From contig NZ_BTTW01000003.1 in assembly GCF_036245865.1 (NCBI RefSeq), positions 310,001 through 374,000 of the forward strand: a DNA stretch of 64,000 bases, in the 5' to 3' direction. The notes under the pieces were generated by a model. It did no database searches. It was not told where the DNA came from and worked only from the letters and a program-made list of their open reading frames with translations. The translations under genes and the position numbers were made by a program. The DNA is from Corallococcus caeni. GTDB taxonomy: Bacteria > Myxococcota > Myxococcia > Myxococcales > Myxococcaceae. Shown here piece after piece: positions 16,450 to 25,808 of this stretch. Position 1 is the first letter of the stretch. Each line of letters begins with the position of its first letter.

Positions 16450-18507
16450 TCAGCCGAGCACGCCCTTCGCCGCGTCGATGGCCTCGTGCGTCCCCGCGAG
16501 CGCCAGGATGTCGCCCGCGCGCAGCACCTCCTGCGCGGTGGGCACGAGCACGCCCGCCTCCCCCCGGCGGATGGCCAGCACCGTGGCCCCCGTCATGCCG
16601 CGCAGGTTGAGCTCCGCCAGGGTGCGGCCCACCGCCGCGCTGGCCTCGCCGAGCGCCACCGACTCCGGCTCGCCAATCCCAGGCAGCAGCTGACGCACGC
16701 CTTGCAGCAGGTCTTTCGGCGGCTCCTCGTCGTCGCCCTTCGCGTGGGACTGCGCCGCGAGCGCCTCCACGATGACCTGCGCGCCCGCGCGCATGTGGCC
16801 CTGCAGGTGCGTGGCGCTCTTCCAGAAGGCGAAGCCCATCACCCCCAGGGACACCAGCAGCAGCACCGCGCCGGGCACGCCGGGCAGGAACGGCTGGGTG
16901 ATGGCCACCACCGGCACGCTCACCATGAAGACGCTGGCCAGCTGGAGCGCCACCACCAGCATCCGGCGCGGCGCCGCCGCCAGGTCCACCTTGCCGTTCG
17001 CGGCCGCCGGGAGCGCGCCCTCGGCCAGGATGACGCCCAGCCGGCGCCCCATCCGGACGATGCCCACGCAGAAGGGCAGGGCCAGCGCCACGGCCAGGCC
17101 AATGACGACCCAGGGTGTCAGCGTCTTGCCCCAGCCCATGCGCTCGTCGATGAACACCGTGATCCGGGGCAGCAGCACCGACGTGCCGATGACGATGACG
17201 GTGACGAACGCCGCGTCCAGCAACATCAAGAGCGCCATGCGCCGCACGCGCGCGCCCACCGTCTTCTGGCGCGGCGACGTGCGCAGGTTCTCCACCCAGC
17301 TGCCGTACAGCGACGCGAACGTCTGCAGCGGCGCGGGCAGCTTGCGGTCCACCCAGTTGGCGATGGGGCCGGACGCGCGGATGAGCCACGGCGTCGTCAA
17401 CGTGGTGATGGCCGACACGGCCACCGCCACCGGGTAGAGGAACAGGCCGGTGGCCTTCAAGGACAGGCCCAGCCCCGCGATGATGAAGGAGAACTCACCA
17501 ATCTGGGACAGGCTCAGGCCCGCCTGCACGGACGTGCGCGTGCCGTTGCCGGTGAAGAAGGCGCCCAGCGACACGCTGAGGATCTTCCCCACGATGACCA
17601 CGCCGGTGAGCACCGCGATGGCCGCCCAGTGCTCGCGGATGAGCGCCGGGTCGATGAGCATGCCCACCGACACGAAGAACACCGCGCCGAACAGGTCGCG
17701 CACCGGCTGCACCAGGTGTTCAATCTCCTTGCCCTCGCCGGACTCCGCCACCAGCGAGCCCGCCAGGAACGCGCCCAGCGCCACCGAGTAGCCGAACGCC
17801 TGCGCCAGGAGCGCGATGGCGAAGCAGATGCCGATGCTGGTGACGAGCGTCGTCTCCGGCCGCTGGAGCTTCGTGATGGCGCGCATGACTCGCGGCACCA
17901 CGAGCAGGCCAATGGCCACCAGCCCCACGAGGAACGCCGCCAGCTTGCCCACGGTCAGTGCCAGGTCCCACGCGGACAGGCCGGAGCCGGTGGACACCGC
18001 GGTGAGCATGGCCATCAGCAGGATGCCGATGAGGTCCTCCACGATGAGGATGCCCACCACGATGCCGCGCAGCGCGCCCCGGATGTTCTGCTCGTCGAAC
18101 GCCTTGGCGATGATGGTGGTGCTGGAGATGGCGATGCAGCAGCCGGTGAACAGGCTCTCCAGCATCGTCCAGCCGAAGGCGCGGCCGGTGATGAAGCCCA
18201 GCCACACCATCACGCTGCACTGGATGACGGCGGTGAGCCCCGCCGTGGGCCCCACCTGGAACAGCTTCCGCAGGCTGAACTCCAGCCCCAGGGAGAACAT
18301 CAGCAGGATGACGCCCAGCTCCGACAGCGTCTGCACGATGCCTGGGTCCGCCACCAGTGGGACGGGGACGTGCGGCCCGATGATGAAGCCCGCGAGGATG
18401 TAGCCCAGCACCACCGGTTGGCGCAGGCGCTGGAAGAGGACCGTGGTGACCGCCGCGACACAGAGGACGGTGGCGAGGGCTTGGAGGAACGCGTGGGCGT
18501 CGTGCAT
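16450..18507 (-). CDS. KefB-type cation:proton antiporter with C-terminal RCK_C domain
   Basis: 685 residues from the ATG at 18507 (MHDAHAFLQALATVL). Around 12-13 membrane helices of the CPA2 family occupy about 10-390, with the family motif SLSQIGEFSFIIAG. A second membrane region (about 420-550) and then a soluble RCK_C/TrkA_C domain (about 610-685; GMTGATVLAIRRGEAGVLVP ... LRAGDILALAGT) follow. The NAD-binding TrkA_N domain usual in KefB/KefC is absent, so gating by NAD(H) or glutathione is unlikely in that form. Probable K+ or Na+/H+ exchange at the inner membrane. Monocistronic. Confidence 0.92.
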   Translation of the reverse strand: MHDAHAFLQALATVLCVAAVTTVLFQRLRQPVVLGYILAGFIIGPHVPVPLVADPGIVQTLSELGVILLMFSLGLEFSLRKLFQVGPTAGLTAVIQCSVMVWLGFITGRAFGWTMLESLFTGCCIAISSTTIIAKAFDEQNIRGALRGIVVGILIVEDLIGILLMAMLTAVSTGSGLSAWDLALTVGKLAAFLVGLVAIGLLVVPRVMRAITKLQRPETTLVTSIGICFAIALLAQAFGYSVALGAFLAGSLVAESGEGKEIEHLVQPVRDLFGAVFFVSVGMLIDPALIREHWAAIAVLTGVVIVGKILSVSLGAFFTGNGTRTSVQAGLSLSQIGEFSFIIAGLGLSLKATGLFLYPVAVAVSAITTLTTPWLIRASGPIANWVDRKLPAPLQTFASLYGSWVENLRTSPRQKTVGARVRRMALLMLLDAAFVTVIVIGTSVLLPRITVFIDERMGWGKTLTPWVVIGLAVALALPFCVGIVRMGRRLGVILAEGALPAAANGKVDLAAAPRRMLVVALQLASVFMVSVPVVAITQPFLPGVPGAVLLLVSLGVMGFAFWKSATHLQGHMRAGAQVIVEALAAQSHAKGDDEEPPKDLLQGVRQLLPGIGEPESVALGEASAAVGRTLAELNLRGMTGATVLAIRRGEAGVLVPTAQEVLRAGDILALAGTHEAIDAAKGVLG

Positions 18508-18596
18508 GGGAGGGCGCCTCTGGAGGTGATGGGGCTCGCGATGCCCGGCCCCGCCCGCGGTGCGCGGGGCCGGATCCACAGGAAGTTAGGGCGGGC

Positions 18597-18758
18597 TCAG
18601 GCGCATCGCTCGAGCGCGATGGCTCCGCCGATGATGACCAGGCACATCAGGCCGCTCCACAAGAGGCGCGCGCCCTGCCACTGGTCGTGGGTGGCGCCGC
18701 CCTGCTGGGGCTCTGGCGAAGGGGTGGGGGTGGGCTCGGGGGAAGGGGACGAAGACAT
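18597..18758 (-). CDS. Small single-span membrane protein
   Basis: 53 residues from ATG 18758; an extended in-frame ATG at 18851 gives an unlikely Arg-rich N-terminus. A Ser/Pro-rich head (PSPEPTPTPSPEPQQ) is followed by one helix (LLWSGLMCLVIIGGAIAL) near the C-terminus. No family recognised, and no clear ribosome site. The open frame and amphipathic-helix pattern support it as real, but only moderately. Confidence 0.45.
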   Translation of the reverse strand: MSSSPSPEPTPTPSPEPQQGGATHDQWQGARLLWSGLMCLVIIGGAIALERCA

Positions 18759-18904
18759 GGAAGAAGGCCTCGCGCGGTCGCCATGGGCGCACCGCGTGCT
18801 GGAAGGGTTGCGTTGGGAGGAGGGCCTGCCCGCCTGGCACCCGGAGTTCACACCGGGGCGTCAGGGCGCGGGGCCCTCGAACGAAGACGAGGAAGACGAA
18901 CCGC

Positions 18905-19384
18905 TCAGCCCTGGGCGGGGGGACCCTGGGCCGGGCAGTTCACCGTCCGGGGACGGTCCGCCAGCGGCGTGAGCCGGGAGGGCAGCGCGCGGGCAAGCAG
19001 GCCCTGGGCGTACGCCAGCACCTGGGCGTCGTAGCGCGCGAGCAGCGCGCGCAGGGTGTCCCACCGGGGAGCGACGGGCGTCGGAGGACGGAGGCTGTCG
19101 CCACCCCGGTCCACCTGTTCACGAGGGCCCGGCCGCGGCGCGCCCACGTGGGACCCGTGCAGGAGCCCCGCTTCCTCCCACTCCAACTTCGGACTGGAGG
19201 CCTTGCACGACGCCGCGGCGGGTCGGGACGCGGCGACGTCCGCGTGGGTCCCCTCGGGGAGCCCGGACCGCGGCTCCGCCAGCCCCAGGAACGCGGCCAC
19301 CACCGCCGCGCACACCACCGCCGCCACGGCGAACCGGGTCTCGCGGAGGGCTTCACGCCCGGTATGGGGAAGGGCCGGTGTCAT
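18905..19384 (-). CDS. Hypothetical single-span membrane protein
   Basis: 159 residues from ATG 19384 (MTPALPHTGREALRETR). One membrane helix about 15-35 (FAVAAVVCAAVVAAFLGLA), then a low-complexity periplasmic part with a helical segment (WDTLRALLARYDAQVLAYAQG). No family recognised. Divergent from the tonB gene. Confidence 0.5.
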   Translation of the reverse strand: MTPALPHTGREALRETRFAVAAVVCAAVVAAFLGLAEPRSGLPEGTHADVAASRPAAASCKASSPKLEWEEAGLLHGSHVGAPRPGPREQVDRGGDSLRPPTPVAPRWDTLRALLARYDAQVLAYAQGLLARALPSRLTPLADRPRTVNCPAQGPPAQG

Positions 19385-19604
19385 GGGTGGGGCGCCAGGC
19401 GTGTCGCACCGGATACGACAGTCGGTGGACAACACAAAATTGCGTCAGCGGAACGCCTTTATACGCACCCGGTGGATCGAGCACCTCGGAAAATCGCGCC
19501 CTTGGCGTGGAAATGGTCACGCGGCGACGCACCGGGATGATTTCAGCGGCCCTCGACATTGACGTTGCCACCCCTCAGGGGATATCCCCTTTCGGCAACA
19601 GAAA

Positions 19605-20480
19605 ATGAGAACCATTCTCAACTTCGACGACGGATTGGGTGCTGCCCCGACGCTGCCTCAAGCTGTGACCGCCCGTGTGGATGCGGTGCGGGCTCCGGTG
19701 GGGCTCTTCCAGTCCTCGACCGCGTCGGTGGAGGGTGGGTGGGGCCGCTGGAGCGGGGCCCTGCTGGCCGCGACCGCGGCGCACGTGCTGGCGCTGGCGG
19801 TGGGGTTGACCATGGCCAACCGGCCGGCACCCGCGGTGGTGAAGTCGGAGCCGGAGCTGGTGCTGATGGCGTACGCGCCCCCTCCGCCGCCGCTGGGCGG
19901 TGGCGCGCTGAAGCAGGCGTCCGTGGAGCCCGTGAAGCCGGTGGCGCACAAGCCCCGCCCGAAGCGGCAGGAGCTGGTGGTGCCCGCGAAGGTGCCGGAG
20001 CCGGTGAAGGAGACGCCGGAGCCGGTGGAGCAGGTCGCGGAGACTCCGGCCGTCACGGAGGTGGCCACGGCCGCGGCGCAGGCGCCCGCGGGCCCGGGCG
20101 TGCCGGAGGGCGCGGTAGGCGGCGTCGTCGGGGGCGTGGTGGGCGGGCTGGTGGGCGGCAAGGTCGGTGGGCAGGGCAAGGCGCCGCCCATCTATTCGCC
20201 GCGAGAGGTGATGAAGCTGCCGGTGCTGCTGTCCGGCAAGCCCGAGTACCCGCGCCGCGCGCGCGAGGACGGCATCACCGGCGTGGTGATGGTGATGGTG
20301 GTCATCGGCACGGACGGCTCGGTGGAGCCCGGCTCGCCCCGCATCCAGCGCTCGGTGCCCGGGCTGGACGAGGCCGCGCTCGAGTCCGTGGCGGGCTGGC
20401 GGTTCTCGCCGGCCCTGGGACACGACGGCGCACCGGTGCGCGTGAAGGTCGTGATCCCCGTGAAGTTCGCTCTCAGGTAG
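19605..20480 (+). CDS. tonB: TonB energy-transducing protein
   Basis: 291 residues with the usual architecture. A cytoplasmic head, membrane helix about 50-66 (GALLAATAAHVLALAVGL), Pro/Lys-rich periplasmic spacer (PKRQELVVPAKVPEP) and a Gly-Val zipper (VGGVVGGVVGGLVGG) precede the C-terminal TonB domain (about 200-291; PEYPRRAREDGITGVVMV ... AALESVAGWRF). It couples the proton gradient (through ExbB/ExbD, not in this window) to outer-membrane receptors. The start codon lies inside a Fur-box palindrome (19606-19620). Translation may therefore begin later, at GTG 19665 or 19686. The genes that follow are iron-uptake genes. Confidence 0.9.
   Translation: MRTILNFDDGLGAAPTLPQAVTARVDAVRAPVGLFQSSTASVEGGWGRWSGALLAATAAHVLALAVGLTMANRPAPAVVKSEPELVLMAYAPPPPPLGGGALKQASVEPVKPVAHKPRPKRQELVVPAKVPEPVKETPEPVEQVAETPAVTEVATAAAQAPAGPGVPEGAVGGVVGGVVGGLVGGKVGGQGKAPPIYSPREVMKLPVLLSGKPEYPRRAREDGITGVVMVMVVIGTDGSVEPGSPRIQRSVPGLDEAALESVAGWRFSPALGHDGAPVRVKVVIPVKFALR
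19606..19620. promoter_or_regulatory. Fur-box-like palindrome at the tonB start codon
   Basis: Perfect inverted repeat TGAGAACCATTCTCA (TGAGAA, three bases, TTCTCA), the core of a Fur box. It overlaps the annotated ATG (19605-19607). It differs from the second copy at 22050-22064 only in the central three bases. A TTGACG (19559-19564) with GATATC 16 bp later lies upstream as a possible promoter. Confidence 0.75.
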
Positions 20481-20507
20481 TCCCTTCGCAGTCGCGCAGA
20501 CGCCTTC

Positions 20508-21860
20508 ATGAATCCCAAGCTCCGCTCGGTTCTCTTCTGGATCCACCTGGTGTGCGGCCTCGTCGTGGGGCTCGTCGTCGCGGTGATGTCGTTCACCGGC
20601 GCGGCGATCGCGTTCGAGTCGCAGATCGTCGACTGGGCGGACCGTGACGCGCGCCACGCGGCGCCTGCCGCGCAGGGGACTCCTCGCCTGACGCTGGAGG
20701 AGATGATCGCGAAGGCGAAGGAGGCGAAGCCGGCCGCGCAGCCTTCTGGCGTGACGGTGTCCCCGGAGGCGGACAGCATGGTGACGGTGGCCCTGGGCCG
20801 CGGCGCCGCGGTCTACGTCCATCCCTACACCGGCGAGGTGCGCGAGCAGGGCGCGCAGGGCTGGCGCGCGTTCTTCCACACGATGGAGGAACTGCACCGG
20901 TGGCTGGCGGCCTCTGGCGACAACCGCGCCGTGGGCAAGGCCGTCACGGGCGTGAGCAACCTGGCGTTCCTGTTCCTGGGCATCTCGGGCCTGTTCCTGT
21001 GGTGGCCGCGCAAGTGGACGCTGCGCTCCATGCGGCCCACGCTGTGGTTCCGCCGGGGCCTCAAGGGCAAGGCGCGCGACTTCAACTGGCACAACGTCAT
21101 CGGCTTCTGGTCGCTGCCCGTGCTGGTGGTGCTGACGGCCTCCGGCGCGGTGATTTCGTACCGCTGGGCGTCGAACCTCATCTTCACCCTCACCGGCAAT
21201 GAGCCGCCGGCGGCGCAGGGGCCCATGGCCGCGGCGCCCGTGCCCGTGCCCACGCCCGCGCCGGGGACGAAGCCCCAGCCGCTGGATGCGCAGTTCGCGG
21301 CGGTGATGAAGCAGGCCAACGCCTGGGAGAGCATCACCCTGCGGCTGGCCACGCCTCCCGCCGCCGGTGGCCAGGGTGGCCGTGGCGAGGGTGGCGCCCG
21401 TGCTGAGGGTGCTCCGCGCGGTGAAGGTGGCGCCCGCGCTGAAGGTGCTCCGCGCGGTGAAGGTGGCGCCAGGGGTGAAGGGCGCGGGGGGCCGGGCGGC
21501 GCGAAGGGCCCGCAGGCCAGCGCCTTCACCGTCCGCGAGCAGGAGCGCTGGCCGCTCTTCGCCACCAACACGGTGTCGGTGGATCCCTTCACGGCGCAGA
21601 CCCTGAAGACGGAGACCTACGCGGACTTCAACAGCGGCCGGAAGCTGCGCACGTGGCTGCGCTTCCTCCACACCGGCGAGGCCTTGGGGTGGTTGGGCCA
21701 GCTCATCGCGGCGCTCGCGTCCTTTGGCGCCGTGTTCCTCGTCTACACGGGCTACGCGCTCTCCTGGCGGCGGTTCGTCCCGCGCCGTCGGGTCCAGGCC
21801 CCGGCGGCCTCCACGGTCGCGGCGCCTCCGGCCGTGGAGTCGGAAACGCACGCAGCCTGA
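20508..21860 (+). CDS. PepSY-associated membrane protein (PiuB-like)
   Basis: 450 residues, 27 bp after tonB. Four membrane helices: about 10-32 (HLVCGLVVGLVVAVMSFTGAAIAF), 145-165, 195-220 and 385-410. A PepSY-type periplasmic segment lies between the first two. This is the layout of PiuB/YfeE-like proteins tied to siderophore uptake; they may act as ferric-siderophore reductases, which is not demonstrated. A low-complexity repeat of EGGARAEGAPRG units (three copies) sits in the second periplasmic loop. It is probably cotranscribed with tonB. Confidence 0.85.
   Translation: MNPKLRSVLFWIHLVCGLVVGLVVAVMSFTGAAIAFESQIVDWADRDARHAAPAAQGTPRLTLEEMIAKAKEAKPAAQPSGVTVSPEADSMVTVALGRGAAVYVHPYTGEVREQGAQGWRAFFHTMEELHRWLAASGDNRAVGKAVTGVSNLAFLFLGISGLFLWWPRKWTLRSMRPTLWFRRGLKGKARDFNWHNVIGFWSLPVLVVLTASGAVISYRWASNLIFTLTGNEPPAAQGPMAAAPVPVPTPAPGTKPQPLDAQFAAVMKQANAWESITLRLATPPAAGGQGGRGEGGARAEGAPRGEGGARAEGAPRGEGGARGEGRGGPGGAKGPQASAFTVREQERWPLFATNTVSVDPFTAQTLKTETYADFNSGRKLRTWLRFLHTGEALGWLGQLIAALASFGAVFLVYTGYALSWRRFVPRRRVQAPAASTVAAPPAVESETHAA
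21382..21480 (+). repeat. 36-bp tandem repeat in PepSY gene
   Basis: Nearly identical 36-base units encode EGGARAEGAPRG about 2.5 times. Copies differ by a few silent or near-silent changes (for example CCCGTGCTGAGG versus CCCGCGCTGAAG). Such units commonly vary in number between strains by slippage. Confidence 0.8.
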
Positions 21861-22049
21861 GACACGGCTCAGCAGCAGCAGCCCCAGGGCCCGGACCGCG
21901 AGAGCGGATCCGGGCCTTCGCTTTTCCACCCACCGACGTGTGGCATTCGCCTGGCTGATGCGAAGCAGTGCCGCGACACCTGCCTGTCGCGAAGGTTCCG
22001 TCCGCACCCGGGAAGAAATTTCTTGTAACGCCAGGTCTAGTCCTGCATA

Positions 22050-22064
22050 TGAGAATCATTCTCA
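22050..22064. promoter_or_regulatory. Fur-box-like palindrome upstream of receptor gene
   Basis: Perfect inverted repeat TGAGAATCATTCTCA, 31 bp before the receptor GTG. A TTGTAA (22023-22028) with CATATG 17 bp later (22046-22051) could be the promoter, with the palindrome on the -10 region. This fits iron-dependent repression by Fur. Confidence 0.82.
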
Positions 22065-22094
22065 ATTAGGCAGCACTCCTTCCCGAGGGGACCC

Positions 22095-24452
22095 GTGTCC
22101 ACAGCCAAGCCCGGTCGTTCTGGAATCCGCTCATCGAATGGCAACCCTGGAGGCGTGCGCGGCGCGCTCTGGCCCTGGGGGCCGGCGGCCGTGGGGCTCG
22201 CCTCCGCGCTGGCGGCGGGTGGGGCGGTGGCGCAGGAGACGCCGGTGACGGGTGAGACGGCCACGCCGGTGCAGGAGTCCCGGCCGGTGGAGACGCCCCC
22301 CGTGGGCCAGGACGCCCCGTCCCCGGAGCGCACGCCGGAGTCCGCGCCCACCACGGGTGCCCCGGCGACGATGGAGGCGCAGGCCGGCAAGCAGGATGAC
22401 GCCGACGCCTACGTGTTGCCGGAGGTGTCCGTCGAGGGTGAGACGGCCAGGTACAACGTCACCGAGCCCAGCCTGTCCCGGGTGCCCCGGCCGCTGCTGG
22501 ACACGCCGCAGACCATCACGGTGGTGCCGGAGCGCGTGATGGAGGAGCAGCAGGCGACGACGCTGCGCGATGCCCTGCGCAACGTGTCCGGCATCACGGT
22601 GACGGCGGGCGAGGGTGGCCGCCAGGGTGACTCCTTCTCGCTGCGCGGCTTCTCCGCCCAGACGGACACGCTGCGCGACGGCGTGCGCGACCTGGGCTGG
22701 TTCACGCGCGACACGTTCAACCTGGAGGGCGTGGAGGTCTACTTCGGCCCGTCGTCGGTGCTGTTCGGCCGCGGCTCCACGGGCGGCGCCATCAACCTGG
22801 TGACGAAGAAGGCGCGCAAGGGCTCCTTCCAGGACCTGCGCCTGTCGGGCGGCACGGCGCCGTCCGGCCGCATCGAGGCGGACATCAACGAGGAGTTCTC
22901 CGACAGCATCCAGTTCCGCGTGAGCGCCGCGGGACAGCTGGCGGGCGTCGCCGGCCGTGATGTCGTCACGAAGAACCGGGCGGGCATCGCGCCGTCCGCG
23001 CGCTTCCAGCTGGCGCCGAAGGTCGCCCTGGAGGTGGACTACTTCTACCAGCACGAGGACAGCGTGCCGGACTACGGCCAGCCGTACTTCAACGGCTACC
23101 CCGTCTCCGTCACCCTGGACGTTCCCCGCGAGAACTTCTACGGCGTGAAGGACAGCGACAAGGAGCTGGTGAACGCGCACATCGGCACGGCGCGCCTGCT
23201 GGCGGACCTGGGCGACACGTTCCGCCTGACGAACACGCTGCGCTACGGCGGCGTGAACCGCTTCGCCCGGCCCACCGCGCCGCGCGGCCTGACGCCCGTC
23301 GCGGCGCCCACCACCATCGGCCGCCAGCGCTTCGAGACGACCGCGGACAACACCTACTTCGCGGAGCAGCTGGACGTGCGCGGTGCGTTCACCACGGGCT
23401 TCCTCAAGCACACCACCAACGTGGGCCTGGACATCTCCCGCGAGCAGCGCGAGCTGGGCCGCTTCAACCTCACCGTGGGCGGCGTCAACATGCCGGCGGA
23501 CCTGTTCGATCCGGACAACAGCCCGGACCTGTCCGGCGTGGCGCGCGTCCCGGGCGCCACCAACTACAGCCGCCAGTGGAACCTGGGCGCGTACGCGTCG
23601 GATCAGATCCAGGTGGGCAAGTACGTGGAGGTGCTGGGCACCCTGCGCCTGGACAACCTGCACAGCGACTACGAGACCAAGGCCGCCAACGGTGACATCG
23701 CCGCCTTCGAACAGGAGAACAGCCTGTTCAACTGGCGCGTGGGCCTGGTGCTCCACCCCGCGGAGAACACCAGCGTCTACGGCATGTACGGCACGTCCAC
23801 GAACCCCAGCGCGGAGCTGGCCACGCTGTCCAACGACACCGTCACGCTGGATCCGGAGAAGAACGAGACCTTCGAGATCGGCGCCAAGTCCGACCTCATC
23901 ACGGAGCGCCTGAGCGTCAACGCCGCCGTCTTCCGCACCAACAAGAAGAACGCGCGCGTGCCCAACTCCGTGCCGGACGGCCCGCCCGTCGTGCTGGAGG
24001 GCAAGCAGCGCGTGCAGGGCTACGCCGTCGGCGTCGCCGGTTCGCCGGTGCGCGGCTGGAACGTCTTCGCCAACTACACGTTCCTGGACGCGAGCATCCA
24101 GGAGCACACCAACGACTTCCTGGAGGGCCAGCGCCTGGTGAACACGCCCAAGCGCAGCCTGTCGCTGTGGACCACGTACGCCATCCTGGACTCGCTGTCC
24201 GTGGGCGGCGGCGCCACCTACCAGGACGTGGCCACGGTGAACAACCCGGCCAACGCGACGGTGGTGCTCTCCAAGGTCCCCAACTACTGGCGCTTCGACG
24301 CGTTCGCGGCCTACACCGTCCTCAAGAAGGTGGACCTGCAGCTCAACGTCTACAACCTGACCGACAAGCTCTACTACGACGCGTACTACGGCGGTCAGGC
24401 CGTGCCGGCGGAGGGCGTTTCCGCCCTGCTGTCCGCGCACGTGCGGTTCTAG
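22095..24452 (+). CDS. TonB-dependent siderophore receptor (Fiu-like)
   Basis: 785 residues from GTG 22095, with GAGGGG 4 bases upstream. Signal peptide to about GGAVAQE, Pro/Thr-rich linker, TonB-box-like stretch near YVLPEVSVEG, then a plug domain (about 130-240; GVRDLGWFTRDTFNLEGVEV, GPSSVLFGRGSTGGAINLVTKK). The barrel follows and ends in the outer-membrane signature SAHVRF with C-terminal Phe. The plug resembles catecholate receptors such as Fiu. It lies beside a PiuC/YbiX gene, the pairing seen for fiu-ybiX in E. coli. It is preceded by a Fur box, so it should be induced in low iron. Confidence 0.93.
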   Translation: MSTAKPGRSGIRSSNGNPGGVRGALWPWGPAAVGLASALAAGGAVAQETPVTGETATPVQESRPVETPPVGQDAPSPERTPESAPTTGAPATMEAQAGKQDDADAYVLPEVSVEGETARYNVTEPSLSRVPRPLLDTPQTITVVPERVMEEQQATTLRDALRNVSGITVTAGEGGRQGDSFSLRGFSAQTDTLRDGVRDLGWFTRDTFNLEGVEVYFGPSSVLFGRGSTGGAINLVTKKARKGSFQDLRLSGGTAPSGRIEADINEEFSDSIQFRVSAAGQLAGVAGRDVVTKNRAGIAPSARFQLAPKVALEVDYFYQHEDSVPDYGQPYFNGYPVSVTLDVPRENFYGVKDSDKELVNAHIGTARLLADLGDTFRLTNTLRYGGVNRFARPTAPRGLTPVAAPTTIGRQRFETTADNTYFAEQLDVRGAFTTGFLKHTTNVGLDISREQRELGRFNLTVGGVNMPADLFDPDNSPDLSGVARVPGATNYSRQWNLGAYASDQIQVGKYVEVLGTLRLDNLHSDYETKAANGDIAAFEQENSLFNWRVGLVLHPAENTSVYGMYGTSTNPSAELATLSNDTVTLDPEKNETFEIGAKSDLITERLSVNAAVFRTNKKNARVPNSVPDGPPVVLEGKQRVQGYAVGVAGSPVRGWNVFANYTFLDASIQEHTNDFLEGQRLVNTPKRSLSLWTTYAILDSLSVGGGATYQDVATVNNPANATVVLSKVPNYWRFDAFAAYTVLKKVDLQLNVYNLTDKLYYDAYYGGQAVPAEGVSALLSAHVRF

Positions 24453-24491
24453 TCGCGCGCTTCACCTGCCGGGCGTAGGAGGACGTTCATC

Positions 24492-25172
24492 ATGATGGTG
24501 CACATCCCGCATGTCCTCACGCCCGAGCAGGTGGCCCACTGCCGCGCCGTCTTCCAGAAGGCGGCGTGGGAGGACGGTCGCACCACCGCCGGCAAGCAGT
24601 CCGCGCAGGTGAAGAAGAACCTCCAGCTGCCCGAAGGCAGCCCCGCCGCGCGGGAGCTGGGGGACCTGGTGCTGGCCGGCCTGGAGAAGAGCCCGCTGTT
24701 CATCTCCGCCGTGCTGCCCCAGCGCGTCTTCCCGCCGCTGTTCAACCGCTACGAGCCGGGCATGGACTTCGGCTCGCACGTGGACAACGCCATCCGGCCC
24801 CTCTTGGGCACGAACCAGCGCATCCGCACGGACGTGTCCGCCACGCTCTTCTTGAGCGACCCGGACAGCTACGACGGCGGTGAGCTGGTGGTGGAGGACA
24901 CCTACGGCAACCACTCGGCGAAGCTGCCCGCGGGGGACCTCATCGTCTACCCGTCCACCAGCCTGCACCACGTCACGCCGGTGACGCGCGGCGTGCGGCT
25001 GGCGTCGTTCTTCTGGGTGCAGAGCATGATCCGCGACGCGGGGCAGCGCTCGCTGCTCTTCGACATGGACACGTCCATCATGCAGCTCACCCGCGAGGTG
25101 CCCAAGAGCCCCGCGCTGGTGATGCTCACGGGCGTCTACCACAACCTCCTGCGCCAGTGGGCGGAGCCCTAG
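24492..25172 (+). CDS. PKHD-type Fe(II)/2-oxoglutarate hydroxylase (PiuC/YbiX)
   Basis: 226 residues, 39 bp after the receptor gene. Family motifs: [18 protein letters not shown] with His96 and Asp98 as iron ligands, third ligand His159 in the [11 protein letters not shown] motif, and a 2-oxoglutarate Arg at about 166-169. VQSMIRD near the C-terminus is also characteristic. PiuC enzymes are induced by iron starvation with the neighbouring receptor; the substrate is unproved, possibly a siderophore-related compound. ATGATG offers two near-equal starts. Confidence 0.93.
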   Translation: MMVHIPHVLTPEQVAHCRAVFQKAAWEDGRTTAGKQSAQVKKNLQLPEGSPAARELGDLVLAGLEKSPLFISAVLPQRVFPPLFNRYEPGMDFGSHVDNAIRPLLGTNQRIRTDVSATLFLSDPDSYDGGELVVEDTYGNHSAKLPAGDLIVYPSTSLHHVTPVTRGVRLASFFWVQSMIRDAGQRSLLFDMDTSIMQLTREVPKSPALVMLTGVYHNLLRQWAEP

Positions 25173-25199
25173 CCGGCGCCAGAGCCCGGGGCGGCGCGG

Positions 25200-25661
25200 T
25201 CAGTCCGTGGTCACGTGCAGCGTGAGCACCGGGCACGCCGCGTGGCCCACCACCTTCTGCGCCACGCTGCCCAGCAGCATGCGCGTGAGCCCCTTGCGCT
25301 GGTGCGTACCCATCACGATGAGGTCGTACTTCCCGCGCTCGGCCTCCTCCAGCACCACGTTGCCCGCTTCGCCAATCACCACGCGGTGGGACAGCGCCAC
25401 CGGCGCGCTGCCGTCCACGGAGCGAAGCAGCTTCTCCAGATCCTTGCCTGCCGTGTCGCGCGCCATGGCCTCCAGGGAGGTGGCGTCCCACCCGGGCGAG
25501 GCCACCAGGAGATCCGGCGCCACGTACTGCGGCGGCTCCCAGGCGTGGATGACGTCCACCGTCGCGCCGAAGGGGCGGGCGAGTTGCAGCGCGTAGTCCA
25601 CGACGGAGCGGGACCCGTCCTTCAGGTCCACCGGCACGAGGATGCGTGAAGGGCCAGCCAT
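25200..25661 (-). CDS. Universal stress protein
   Basis: 153 residues, convergent with the hydroxylase gene. UspA fold with ILVPVDLKDGSRSVVDYALQ at the N-terminus. The ATP-binding signature is GTHQRKGLTRMLLGSVAQKVV (G-x2-G-x9-GS), so it belongs to the ATP-binding Usp group. Length matches the single-domain family. Likely a cytoplasmic stress-signalling protein of unknown partner. Confidence 0.92.
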   Translation of the reverse strand: MAGPSRILVPVDLKDGSRSVVDYALQLARPFGATVDVIHAWEPPQYVAPDLLVASPGWDATSLEAMARDTAGKDLEKLLRSVDGSAPVALSHRVVIGEAGNVVLEEAERGKYDLIVMGTHQRKGLTRMLLGSVAQKVVGHAACPVLTLHVTTD

Positions 25662-25808
25662 GGGAGTCCTCCTCCAGGGGGAACAAGGAACGCATAACGC
25701 CCACTCGCAGTGGGGGCAAGCAGGCGTTCAGGGAGGGCCGAGCAGCGGGGCGGGCGCGCAGGGCCACCCGCGCGTGGACACTTTCTGGTGCGAGGTCCTG
25801 CCCCCCAT

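Noticed and set aside
15862..18972. 1,036-codon open frame on the plus strand opposite the antiporter
   Set aside because: Low-complexity His/Arg/Gln sequence, antisense to a clearly recognisable KefB-type gene.
20101..20180. Gly-Val repeat in TonB as a possible separate motif of interest
   Set aside because: Such Gly/Val zippers are common in TonB spacers of this group.
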